A stretch of DNA of 64,000 nt. It comes from Pleurotus djamor. Lineage: Eukaryota > Basidiomycota > Agaricomycetes > Agaricales > Pleurotaceae. Shown one piece after another: positions 47,633 to 58,636 of this stretch. The notes under the pieces were generated by a model. The model was not told the DNA's origin. It worked only from the letters and a program-made list of their open reading frames with translations, and ran no database searches. The stretch is from the NCBI GenBank assembly GCA_029747585.1, contig JAPEVF010000166.1, forward strand, positions 20,819-84,818. The letters run 5' to 3'. The stretch's first letter is position 1; every line of letters starts with the position of its first letter. Both the position numbers and the translations under genes were made by a program.

Positions 47633-50171
47633 TTACTTCTTTGCAAGGACGATGCATGTTCTAGTGGGCACGTAGACCTGTAATCACGATGTAAGTCATG
47701 GAAGAATCTTGCATTCTGTAAACGACCTACCTGAATAAAGTTTCTTCGCCCATTCCACTCAAGAGGGGTCGTGAAGAACGAGGGTCCAAGAGAAATATTA
47801 TCAAATCCACCGAATCGTTTCTCATCGCTCGATAGTATGATCTTGTATTCACCCGGTTCTTCTACTCCAACGCGGTAATCCGAGAAGCTTTGCGTTGGGT
47901 GGAAGTTGAAGACAAACAACAGGCCAGCGCGTTCAAACACCAGGACTTTGTCCACTTCATGCTTCAAGGAGACGTATGCCTGTTGCGAACACAATTCAGA
48001 TTTATCTCCGGAGCTGATACACGCACAGTCCGCACCTGGGAAGCCTCGAGCCAGCCATATTTTGCAGCAGTGTGATTCATAGCAGCGTCGAATTCGTTCA
48101 GATATCTGTATCGTAGGAGTGGGTCATCAACTACGTTCCACTGACGGCGTGCGTAGTGGAATGAGTTGTTGTTGCCTGCACGAGGGAAGTCAAGCCACTA
48201 CACAGTCACATCAGCAAGAAGGCCTTGGTGGGTGTGCAGCGTTGTACCCACCTCAGGATGTCCAAATTCGTTTCCTTCGAAGTTTAGATATCCCTCTCCA
48301 CCCAATGCATGAGTGACGAGCCTGTTGTGTGGTCAAAAGGTGCATCGATGATATTGAGACTAATCTTAGTCTTACCGAATCATTTTGTGTAGAGCAATTC
48401 CTCGCGAGATAACAGGTGTCATTTCAGACAAATCAGACATGTTGGTATCTGAACGGCCATCGTCAGAAGCCGCAAGCATACGAAGAAGGCCAACATACAC
48501 ATCTCCTTATCCATGAGCCAAAATGCAAGCGTCTTGTCGCCAACAAGAGCTTGATCATGACTCTCGGCGTAGGCAATACTCTTCTCGCCATGTCGCCGAT
48601 TTGTCAGAGTGTGGACAATGTTACCGAGGTCCCACTCATCGTCAGCCTTATGCTTCAGAAGCTTGATCCACATATCCGGGATAGCCATGGATAACCTATA
48701 GTCGAACCCGACACCTCCCTTATCCACAGGTTGGCCTAAGAGTGGCATACCTGAGACATCCTCTGCGATGGTGATCACGTTTGGATACATGGAATGCAGG
48801 GCGTCATTGGCCTGGATGCCTTGGTTAGCGTGGCCGTCTTCGGCAGCAGTGGGTACTCACAAGCATGAGGTAGACAACACCCTCAACGTCTTGCCCAGCC
48901 CCAAAGTACTCATGGTATCCTCCAGAGAAACCAGTACCGATACCGTGGTGGACGTACATCATGCTCGTCACCCCATCGAACCTGAATCCATCGAACTTAT
49001 ACTCATCCATCCAGAACCTTAAGTTGCTCAGCAAGAATCGGAGGACTTCATGATGACCGTAATTGAACAACCGACTGTCCCAAAGTTCATGCCGACCTTT
49101 CGCGCCTTCGTGGAAGTAGAGATGATCGGTCCCGTCAAATTCGTTCAACCCGTCGAGGACGTTCTTGCACGCATGAGAATGAACGATATCCAGGAGGACG
49201 GTCAGGCCCATTCCATGGGCAGTGTCGACGAGCTCCTTAAGGTCCTCAGGGGGACCATATCGAGAACTAGCCGCGAAGAAACTTGTAACCTGGTATCCAA
49301 ACGCTGCAAGAGTAGTCCCGTGTCAGCCGGTGTAAACCAGGCATAACAGAAAAAGACGCGTACACGCATAATACGCATGCTCCATAATAGCCATAAGCTG
49401 GATCACATTATACCCCAACTTCTTAATCCTGGGAAGGATATTCTGGGTAAACTCTTTATAGGTCCCGACTCTTCCGTCAGGCGAAGAAATTCCAACATGT
49501 GCTTCGTAGATCCTAACATTGTCGGCTTTCGGAGGACGTGGGTTCTTGAAGTGGTACCTTTCCTTCTCTGGAGGGTTCCAGAACCGTGCCTCGTATACGG
49601 GAGAAACACTCAGGTCCTGAGTAACGCGCCTTATCCACGTCGGGAGTCTCTCAATACGGATGCCCGAAGGGAGTATCATTGTTATCTAGAAGGGTGAAAC
49701 CGGCGACACGTTCTCGTTTTCTTTTTTGGGACAAGTTGGAGACTAACCTTGACCTTGGAGTCGTGGGGGATCGCGCACTCTCCAGATGACGTTGGTGGTA
49801 CCGTTATCTCCCAGACACCAAATTGGTTCTTGGTCATTGGGTGGGAAGTTCGATTCCATTTGTCTGCCAGTTTCCATGAGCAACATGGATATATGCGCGT
49901 TGAGAGATGAGTACGCACTGAAGTCACCAATGAGACAAGCCTCTACGGCATTTGGAGCCCATTCGCGATACACGACAGAGCCATCTTCGTTGACGTTGAA
50001 GCCAAATTTGAGATAGCCCTTGGTAAAGTCGTCGTAACCTCCTTCGTGGTCGAATAAGGTGTCCTTCCACTTTCTAAACTGATCATGCCTAGCTACAATA
50101 GCTGGCGCGTTGTTGTCGAGCCACGGGTCGGTGTCGAGCACCGTTTTGACGTCGAGGGGAGCGGTGGGCAT
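47633..50171 (-). CDS. GLC3: 1,4-alpha-glucan (glycogen) branching enzyme
   Basis: This enzyme makes alpha-1,6 branches in glycogen. The multi-exon gene starts [18 protein letters not shown] (ATG 50171) and ends [14 protein letters not shown]. An N-terminal CBM48-type domain ([20 protein letters not shown]) is followed by the GH13 barrel: [19 protein letters not shown], the region-I His segment [15 protein letters not shown], the nucleophile Asp in [14 protein letters not shown], the acid Glu in [15 protein letters not shown], and the transition-state Asp in [13 protein letters not shown]. The C-terminal beta domain holds [19 protein letters not shown] and GRRNFIQ. All catalytic residues are present. 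Introns are numerous and short, and the gene looks intact. Confidence 0.93.
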
Positions 50172-50380
50172 GGGATCGATGGTGGTGGTTCAAGTTAAAG
50201 AATGCGAACTTGGAGTTTGCATTCCAAGATATGTGCGACCCTTTTGGTCGCAGCATGACGTAACATGATCGAGGTAGATAACGGAAGTATCGGTAATCTA
50301 ATCTAACCAGCCTGCCTTTGAGGAAAAATCTTCTTGACACACGGATGGCAATTTGCCGATAGGCAGTATGTATCTCTATG

Positions 50381-51505
50381 CTAAGAGGAAGCCAGGGTAC
50401 CGAGCGAGGAACTTGGTTTCAGTCCGAGGCCTTGTAGTTCACCTACTGGTCGCCGGACAAGATTGCTCGACCGACGAGGGGGTGTAGCTAGCTTGAAGTT
50501 CGAGTCGTTGTTCATGTGAGAGGAGAAGTCCGAGTTTCCACTAGGTGCTCTTGGTGATGGGGGAGGAGGCGAGGAAAATCGGGATGGATGGAAAGAAGGG
50601 GAATTGGGAATAGTAGGTGTGGGTTTTGGCGAGTGCGGTGCAATCAATCCTTCTCCCGTACCCTTTCGTTTCCTCGAAAGCACACTCGGCAGAGCTTCTG
50701 AGACGATCGACCTGAAGAGAGAGCCGCGAGACGGTGCAGGTTGTTGTCTCGACAGAGATGGAGTTGACGGATCGGCAGCTGAAACTGGCTTAGCAGAAGG
50801 CTAGTCACGGAACATACTAGCAAAATACCTGATGACACGGGTAATGCGTTATCATTTGCACTGAGGCTCAGGAAAAGGAAGAGAGGCGCAAGCCATACAC
50901 AAATGGCGAAGAACGTCGCGGTCTCTCCGAAACTGTAAGACGGTTGACCAGCTTCTCGGAATGTTCTGGCATGGTTGTTATAATTGGCCAAGCGCGAGAA
51001 GTGGAAGAACCACAGGAAGTGATCTGCAATGACCAGAGCGCATGAGGCGATGAAGGATATCGACGTGAGAGAAATAATAGGCCATGTAGTGGAGAAGTTT
51101 TGGAGGTATACAAGATGGCAGAGTATTGAGAACGCGACATGTGTCAGAGGGAGGGAGTCGAACAGATATAAGAGGACATGTAGAGCGATAATCGCCTAGT
51201 AGAAATTGTCAAATTGGTCATATACTTGAGGCTGGAGAACACGTACATAGATACCCTTCTCTCCGATGAATTTGGACTGCCTCGAGTGTTCCTCTATTAG
51301 CTCTGAGACGTAAAGCAAGCCGCTCGCTATATAAGTTTATTTCACTCATATTTCATATGGAGAACAATGAGAGTTCGTACCCAGCGAAAGTGTGACGAAA
51401 GCGAATGCCGCGAAGAAGGCGAGGTAACTTTGAAGTGGTTTCAGCGTATATTTTCGTGTTTTCATTCCATGGCTTGACTCACCTCGTGTAATATAGTATG
51501 GTCAT
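50381..51505 (-). CDS. SVP26: SVP26/TEX261-family ER-to-Golgi membrane protein
   Basis: SVP26 is a COPII cargo adaptor that carries Golgi mannosyltransferases and other type II membrane proteins out of the ER. Exons joined from the ATG at 51505 read MTILYYTRSYLAFFAAFAF, then ASGLLYVSELIEEHSR and the hydrophobic segments LHVLLYLFDSLPLTHVAF and FIASCALVIADHFLWFFHFS. ATFFAICVWLAPLFLFLSLS follows, giving the usual four membrane spans. After these, a C-terminal tail of roughly 130 residues is rich in Ser, Pro and basic residues (LSRKRKGTGEGL, PPRRSSNLVRRP). Yeast SVP26 has only a short tail, so this is an extension. It diverges from DID2 with 202 bp between starts. Confidence 0.87.
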
Positions 51506-51707
51506 TGACAGAAACGGCGGGCAGTGTCAGATCGAGTCGACAATTGTCACCGCTGAGCGACGTCGTTGTTGGAAGGACGCTGAAGGACGAGAGGAGGTTC
51601 ACTTAGCGCCCACGCCGAAGCTCGGAGTTACAGGCTGCTTGGCTGTATTGGTCTTTAATTTCGCTCCCTCTCCCTCCCTCGTCCAACCACTTGAAGCAAC
51701 CGCAACG

Positions 51708-52536
51708 ATGAGCAACTTAGAAAGTCAGCATCGATACTCATTTGCATGCCTCGGAGGCAGCTGATCTTTCTCAGAAACACTGTTTCAGCTCAAGGTATAA
51801 CATTCTACAGGCCTCAGTGACTGCGGTTTAATCATCCATGCCTAGTTCACTGCGAAAACTCTAAGCCGTCAGGCGAAGAAAGCGCAGAAAGATGAAAACA
51901 CAGAGAAGTCTCGGCTGAAGAAAGTGTGTTTCACTGGCACTTCCCTTGCATGGGTTACAGCTTGACGCTTTCAACAGGCGCTACAGCAGGGCAACAACGA
52001 TGGCGCGAGGATATACGCTGCGAACGCTATAAGAAAGAAGTCAGAAGCTCTCAATCTTCTCAGACTATCCAGCCGCATCGACGCTGTGGCTAGTCGGGTT
52101 GAAACCGCCGTTACGATGAGGCAAGTCACCGGAAACATGACGTCGGTCGTGAGAGGCATGGATCAGGCCATGAACAGTATGAACCTCGAGCGAGTGCGTA
52201 GCCTTTGCTTCGAACTCCTTCCAAATATTAACGCCCTCCTCGTTCTCCCAGATTTCCTTGGTAATGGACAAGTTCGAAACGCAGTTTGCGGACATGGATG
52301 TGCAGACCTCTTACATGGAAGACGCCATGTCAGCAACGACCGCAGTATCCACACCGCAAGACCAGATAGATCAGCTCATGCGGCAGACGGCCGAGGAAGC
52401 TAACATCGAACTACAACATGATCTCCAATCCAAGGATCTCGCAGCTGTCCCTGATCTCGCAGCTCCAAAGGAGAAGGTCGGCGAGGAGGATGATAAACTT
52501 GCTGAGCGTCTCAGAGCTCTACGACCTGCGACATGA
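51708..52536 (+). CDS. DID2: ESCRT-III-associated protein DID2/CHMP1
   Basis: Five exons (51708-51723, 51775-51794, 51846-51923, 51978-52193, 52252-52536) encode 204 residues, matching the CHMP1 size. The first two exons are only 16 and 20 nt. The sequence [20 protein letters not shown], then [20 protein letters not shown] and [16 protein letters not shown] is diagnostic of CHMP1/DID2. The C-terminus carries the type 1 MIM helix [12 protein letters not shown], which binds the MIT domain of VPS4 and IST1. DID2 couples ESCRT-III disassembly to VPS4 on endosomes. It is the second ESCRT-III gene of the window; it lies 20 kb from VPS60 and is not a recent copy of it. Confidence 0.95.
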
Positions 52537-53044
52537 TATTCTCATTACAACGTATATCTAGTTTCTTGACTTCCTATCCTCTTCGATCGTACGTTGGAAT
52601 GACATGGAATATAATCATCCACACAACAAGATAGTGACATTACTAAAGTATTTGACAAGATGTCAAGACGTAAACACAGCAAAACCATAACGAGAGCAAG
52701 CATTATGTAGCATGACATGGACATGGACATGGCGTGAAGAAATGGGGAGGCATAAACATGAACAAGAACATGTAAGTCATAGAAAAGGCTGCCAGCTAGC
52801 GGATCGTAGGATACAAAGAATCGCAAAAGAGTAACGTATAACAAGCCCAAAAAGCGAGTAAAGGTAATCAATAAAGAAGAATAAAATCTATGTCAATGGG
52901 ACCCAAGAAAAGCGAAGATGAATGCCAGCCAATATTAAATGCGCATGTGGTATACATAGATGAGGGAAAATGCTTAGCGAAATAAATAACAGGAACGCGC
53001 AGCGTCTGTGATGGGTGAGGTAGCGCAGTGGGATGTAGGTGTGT
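52537..53044. other. Intergenic spacer between convergent genes
   Basis: This 508-bp A/T-rich region is flanked by two 3' ends. It contains a short run of ACATGG/CATGGA units (about 52710-52732), too short to call a repeat array. No gene is seen. Confidence 0.5.
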
Positions 53045-56000
53045 TTAGGCGTTTTGAAGTATGATTCGCATGAAACTATCGAGGAGGCGATCTTTCCCGG
53101 CCCTATCGAGGTTGGGTGTTCTTGACAGAAGGCGTTCCACGCAGGCTAGAATACCAGTCGGGCCGTCCAAAGGAATCTGCTTAGCATCAAACCGACGAAC
53201 ATCTGGAATGAAGGAGGGCGAACAAAGATGAGCGTGACGTGGATAAGCGTACGATAAGACGAGGACTTACAGTTCCTGAACGCGGCATACGAATCTTCAT
53301 CAAGAACAGTTCGAAAGATCTCTGCAATATCGCGGCCAGCTTTGGAGAGATCGGTGGCGCTATCTCCAGCAGCAGGAACATTCCTCTGGAATCTTCCATT
53401 CTCACCGCGACGTGATACAGAAGCAGACCGTCCGAATGGGAGTAAGGCTTCTTCCTTCACTTTACTTGGAGCCCACGAAAGTCCTAACCCAAGGTCAAGA
53501 GAACGGCCTTTGGCAGCGGACCGGTGTCCAGCATTTGTTCTACCCTCGAGGGATGTCGTCTCACGAGGTGGTGGATTTGAACGGTCGTTGCCTCTGTAAC
53601 CGAACCCAACTCGGTGAGTCCTAGACTCAGTATGCGGCTCAACTACAGCATCTCCCGCCAATCCATCACGAGGCCGTTGCTGTTGTTGTCTAGCAAAGCC
53701 TTCAGCAGAAGCTGGGCTGGGGTTTGTACCTGCGGAATACGTGGGTGATGGAACGGGGGGTTCAAATGGAAATGGCCCATGTCCAACTCCGCCAAGGAGT
53801 TTTGCGATACCACCAACAACTTTGCGTCCACTGGATCGGCCGAAACTAGAGTTCAGACCCGCTGCACTAGACGCAGTCGTATGCGCCGATGAACCAGTAT
53901 GGTCGGGTTCCAAAGGTCCGTCAGGAAGGTTCCTATGTTTTTCTCGACCATTGGTGCGTGAATCTTTAGTTGACCTCCTCACCGGAGGTATTCTCGTGCC
54001 AGATCCATTCCCATTGATCACACTTTCCCGACTCTGATTCACACCGCTCCCACCGGTTCGACTGGTTAATGCACTCCCTCCACTTGTGCTTCCACCGCTA
54101 ACACTCCTTGCCATAGTGCTTGCTTTCCCAGAGGCAACCCCACTCCAACCAGGTCTCTCAAAGTCAAAGCTGCCATGTTTTGTTCCGCGGCTCGTTAGAT
54201 GCGTCTTTGGAGGACCAGAGCTACGTGTAGAGTGGCCATGGTTCGTATGGCCTGATGAACTCGCCGGTCGGCGTCTTTCCTTTTCTTTCTCCTTTCCATT
54301 GCTACGAGATTTATGTCTTGGAGGTTCGGCGTAACCACTATCCGCTGAGAGGCCTCCCAGGCGTCCCTCCTCATCCACAATTGCCATAGGTTGCCATGTT
54401 GTTCCTTCTGACTCTATCGTGTCGAGCTTCGGTGGCGGTGAACGAGTTGAAGACGTGCCAGCTTTGACAGGTGTGGCTGGCGTGGTCATGATGCGAGGTA
54501 CTCCATTTGTGACGATAGGATATGTGGCGCTTGCAGCAGGGGGGTAGCGAGAGGATGTCGGGAGGGGTGGAGGGGGAGAGGCATATGAAGATGAATTGCC
54601 AGAAGTTCTGGAGGTTGCAGAGTCCATGCTCCCGCCTAGCCCACTCCGTCGATGTGACTTAGACTTGGGTAATATGGGGGCGGATACTACGGGGGCATTG
54701 AGTGACGAATTTGACAGACTAGGATCTTGAGTAGGTTGTGTGCGTGTTCTAGAGGAGCTGCGTCCTAATAATACACTTGATTCAACCCATTCAAGCAGCA
54801 GAGAAAACGCGGACTACGAACCTCTGAGCAGCATCACAAGCTTCGATCCAGATCCAGTTCTCTTCGGGGCGCCGTCACTTGTTGATTGGGAGTGGTTGTT
54901 AGAAGACGTCGTCCATGACCGTGATTGTGATGAGGATGCAGTGGATTGAGAGGCGTTGTAGTCGATGGACTGTCCTCCGAAGTGCGACGACGGTGGTTCT
55001 TCCGGGGCATGCGCACGCCCCGAAGGCCCTGGGCTGCTAGGCCGCGAGCTAAATGATAGTTTTCTCGTACCAGTGAGTCCAAATAAGTTATTGAGCTTTT
55101 TGCGAGCCCCCGAGGTCTTGGATGGTAAAGATGACGAAGCCGAAGTGTCTTGACGGGACGGGTGGGCATTCTCTTGTAAGTTGCTAGGGTCAAGTGGTTT
55201 CGCCGACCTTGGCTTGGCTATCCGAGACTGGGTGGGGGTTCGGGGGGTAATCGNTGGTATTCGTCGTATTCGTGGCAGTCGTGGTGGAAGATAAGGGACG
55301 TGAGGGAATTCTAGAAGCAGGTTTCGTGCCAGCCTTTGCTGTTTTGTTGGAGCTCGGACTGCTCAAGACGGAAGACGTGGGTCTTTCCATGGCACCTGAA
55401 GCAGACTCTCCAAGGTCGGAATACCGAGAGTTCGCTGGGACGGGCGGTGTGGGCGAGGGCGCGCGAGACCGAGTCGCTGAGCGGGAACGCGAGCGATGCA
55501 GGAAGTTGTAGAACTGCAAGGTCAGGTCGAAGGGATCAATTTGACAATGAATTGTGGTCCTGGAATGTCAGTCAACCGTCACGTGTGGTGGTGGTAGGCC
55601 ACATACCCTGCTCTCCGGCTTGCGCTTCCCACTGGCGGCGGTCCTCTCTGACGAGGTCGAGTCAGGGAAGAACATGTCCTGGTGTCCAACGATCTGCGGT
55701 TCGTACGACTTTGGGACGAGTTCATCGGCATAATCCGCCTCGAGCACAACACTTGCAGGTCCGTGTGATTGCTGAGGATTTAATGAGTACAAGGGATTGA
55801 TTGATTGAGATTTGCGACCCGCAGATGGCATGCATCAAGGCCAAAAACGCACCTCTAGCTCCTGGAAGGGATTGATACCTCGAGTGCGACGAACTGGACG
55901 ACTCAGGAGAGAGGAACTCGAAGAAAACTAGCCAGAAGATCAAAAACCAGCCTACACGTGTTAGGCACGTTCCTATAAACAATATTGCGACCAACTCACA

Positions 56001-56200
56001 TCCTTGGGGAATTTCCTGAAGGCTAACCTCAGACTGCGTGTTTTTCTTGTTGAGCCTTCTGGGAAATCCGGGGGCAATGCGGGCTCTGGCTCTTCCATCA
56101 ATTCGGAGTTTGAGGACGGCGAAAAGGTTGTCGATGTCGATGAGGAAGGCGGACAGGAGGACTGACTCGAGGAGGATTGGCTCGAGTTTTGTCTGAGCAT
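53045..56200 (-). CDS. Large Ser/Pro-rich protein with conserved-looking C-terminal domain, unknown function
   Basis: Six exons (56200-56000, 55927-55853, 55771-55607, 55513-54822, 54764-53271, 53202-53045) give 927 residues once the N at 55253 is dropped; the total is then an exact multiple of three. Most of the protein is disordered, rich in Ser, Pro, Thr, Gly and Arg, with many RSxS-like phosphorylatable motifs. Two ordered-looking parts stand out. One is residues ~90-150 (PFQELEQSHGPASVVLEADY to the FYNFLHRSRSRS turn). The other is the last ~75 residues: AGRDIAEIFRTVLDEDSYAAF, NYVRRFDAKQIPLDGPTGIL and VERLLSRTPNLDRAGKDRLL. I do not recognise the family. An alternative start is the ATG at 55831, but the spliced form joins better. 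Divergent with PEX14, 158 bp apart. Confidence 0.7.
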
Positions 56201-56358
56201 CGTAGGGAACGGCGCATGGGAATGGTAACACTGAGACAAGTTGCTTCGGTGACCAGGGTTAATGTCCCCCCTGAAATGCTCCTAAACTCACATTTACATG
56301 TGACCGGCTATATCCCTCTCGACCTCTTGCTCCCCACCACTTCTTCCTCCCCACCACC

Positions 56359-57718
56359 ATGGCAGACGTTCCCCCCACCCCTGCCTCAGGCGAACCATCG
56401 TCGGTGGCACCTCCGCCGCTGCCTCCAACGCCCTCATCTATCGACCGCGCCGAGCTGATTTCGCGGGCTCGTACCTTCTTAACTTCGCACCAAGTCCAGA
56501 ACCAGGACATGTTCGCAAAACGACGCTTCTTGTCTGAGAAAGGGCTATCTGAAGCCGAGGTTGATGGCCTACTCCGGGAGCTGGTGAGTCCTCTCGGTAC
56601 TTGTCTCTGTCCTGCCTACTCACCTCCGAAAGCCTCATCAATTGCCGATGGTTCCCCCTCGCACATATCCATCTCTACCACCGTCTGCTCTTCCGGCTCT
56701 AATATCCGGTACACTCAGAGCATTCGGATGGATTCTAGGAGGCTCTACTATTCTCGTTCTTCTCTACCATGTGCGTCGTTCATCTCCCCCCGCTGGGGTT
56801 CAACCTTACGACGTTTGCTGTTAGAGGTTCCTTCTCCCCCGCATCACTCGGACGGCCGTAGCACGCCAGTCTATTACATCACACCACTTGTCATTGATGC
56901 GGAAGCTCACAACGGACCTCGCTGCACTCAAAGAATCTCAGTCCGAATCCTACTCCATTCTCCCCCGTCCAGAGCCCTACAAAGAACCCGCCGAACTGGC
57001 CCAATGTGCTTCCATTGATGCCATCCTCAAGCGCAAGCTTTCCCCCTCAGAAATCCACCCAATAACCCTCTTGCGATGCGCCATATCTGATTTCACCAAG
57101 TTACATAAAGATGAAGCTCCTAGCACTGAAGAACTGTTCCAAATTATGGAAGCCAAGCTTCCGGACCTCGCGTCCGAAAGTGGTGCCGACATAGAGGTAC
57201 GTTTGATGGAAAGCTGCACTCTCAATTGTCCTAACGTTAACTGTGTTAGAACGCGCTTTGGGACACTCTTACAACGTGTCCCTTCTTCACGGGTACTCAA
57301 GAAGAGTCAAATAACTCTTCGCCAGCACCTAGACAAACACGATGGACATATAATCCACCAACCCCGCAGGCCCCAACCCCCATGCAAACGTCGCTACACT
57401 CACTCTCTACGGCCATGCCTAAAAAGGGGAAATCAGAACCAACGTCAACTGTTCGCCAACACGCATTACAAGCTCTCACGAACCTCACAGGCTATATCAG
57501 CACACAAGTTTACTTGCCTTATCGCCCCCCTGGTATCAACACTTCGTTGGGTCCAGCTGAGGACGAGATGCGCCGAGAAATCCGTGCTCTCAAAGGTCTT
57601 GTGTTGAATAGGTTTGTCTCTTTCCATTGGTACGACTTCTCTTTACTCATTCGTGCTTGTCAGGCGTTCGTTCATGCCTTCACTGCCGCGAGCAAATACG
57701 ATAAATGGTGTTCAATAA
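56359..57718 (+). CDS. PEX14: Peroxin PEX14, peroxisomal import docking protein
   Basis: PEX14 forms the docking and translocation site for PEX5/PEX7 cargo on the peroxisome membrane. Five exons (56359-56583, 56633-56770, 56825-57196, 57250-57611, 57664-57718) encode 383 residues. The N-terminal PEX5-binding helix bundle is clear (DRAELISRARTFLTSHQVQN, KRRFLSEKGLSEAEVDGLL). A proline-rich segment follows (VPPRTYPSLPPSALP). Next is one membrane helix (ISGTLRAFGWILGGSTILVLLYH), then RITRTAVARQS and a long helical/coiled region (MRKLTTDLAALKESQSES). The C-terminus LKGLVLNRRSFMP is also family-like. The splice before RRSFMP adds the last 18 residues. Confidence 0.92.
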
Positions 57719-58124
57719 CCGTGCTAGATTTGCTGTAAGCTGGCAACCAGAAAATCTGGGAGAGTTTGGTTAAGCGCCGGCTATAAGCGACGAGATGCTC
57801 GCGTGGCTGCGATCTAAGCCTAGCTGCGATCGGCTTTGATCGAAAGTTTTGGCCAATCAAACCACTCCCATGGCCAGTGATTTAATGTAAATTTAGATGT
57901 ATAATGTCTACATACCTATACAGCCGTGTGCACTACTACTCAAGCTTACAAGTGAACTTCGTACCTGGTAGAATTTTAGATTGGAATACCAGTCCGAGGG
58001 AGCTTTCTGAGTTCAAGACACGCGAAGTGAGGGACCCAGGTGCAACCCCTTTCGACCCCTGCGAGTTAACCCCTTAGCATGCTCGATCGAGGGTGAGCAT
58101 CTCGTCTCGCCCCATAGAGGGCAC
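57719..58124. other. Intergenic spacer after PEX14
   Basis: This 406-bp region between PEX14 and a candidate LTR has no credible frame or RNA gene. It ends in GGCAC, the possible 5-bp target-site copy of the adjacent element. Confidence 0.4.
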
Positions 58125-58316
58125 TGTTGGAATGTCGTGGTTAGTCTGTGTCGAGCTCAGCCCGAAATCACATTAGTTAGCTTATATACATTCGTATGAT
58201 TAACTACTTAGCATTTAGTGTCGTACCGAATATACGAGGCCCTCGCTTACGATCTTGCGAGGGTTCTCCTTGGTTTCTACCATCCCGGGTCAGTGCAAGA
58301 CAAACTGATCTTAACA
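58125..58316. mobile_element. Candidate solo LTR (copia-like)
   Basis: The 192-bp stretch starts TGTTGGAATG and ends TTAACA, so it has the TGTT...AACA terminal inverted ends of retrotransposon LTRs. It is bordered by GGCAC on the left (58120-58124) and GACAC on the right (58317-58321), a 4/5 match to a 5-bp target-site duplication. Inside are a TATATA box (about 58182) and an inverted repeat (CCCTCGC...GCGAGGG, about 58242-58265) that could be a terminator or polyadenylation hairpin. No second copy or gag-pol lies in the window, so recombination to a solo LTR is inferred. Only similarity to other genomic copies would prove it. Confidence 0.5.
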
Positions 58317-58636
58317 GACACCAAGTCATTGTTCCATTCCGATTAGTGGGTGCAAAGGCAGAACCTGTCCGGGTTGACGGTTAGAGAAGAGAGAGCTAGT
58401 GTATACATTATAAAAATCCTTAGGTAAATCCTCTATGCCTCTTGCTGCGAAAATATTAACAAACGGAATCGCGTCAAGCGGGTGTGTTGAAGGAGTTCTG
58501 AAGTTCAACAGCGCCGAAGGAGCAACGTTTGAAGCCTGCAGCGGAGATGTCAGCATTTGAATGGTAAATTGTGCGGTGCACAAGGCATTGGTACGAACAG
58601 CGATCAATTGCATCTGGAAAAGCAACAAAGATGTGG
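58317..58636. other. Spacer between candidate LTR and the 297-residue gene
   Basis: A minus-strand frame (58326-58560) follows an AG acceptor-like site and reads plausibly (LLNFRTPSTHPLDAIPFVN). However, no upstream donor in the correct phase joins it to the neighbouring gene, so I leave it unannotated. It may be an alternative 3' exon or chance. Confidence 0.3.

Noticed and set aside
31425..52536. An ESCRT or membrane-traffic gene cluster (VPS60, VPS70-like, SVP26, DID2)
   Set aside because: These genes are spread over 20 kb on both strands among unrelated genes; conserved core functions explain them without a cluster.
52710..52750. Short ACATGG/CATGGA tandem run
   Set aside because: Only about three to four imperfect units, too short to annotate as a satellite.
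58326..58560. Possible extra 3' exon of the 297-residue gene
   Set aside because: No upstream donor of the correct phase exists; the upstream exon already ends in a natural stop at 58637.
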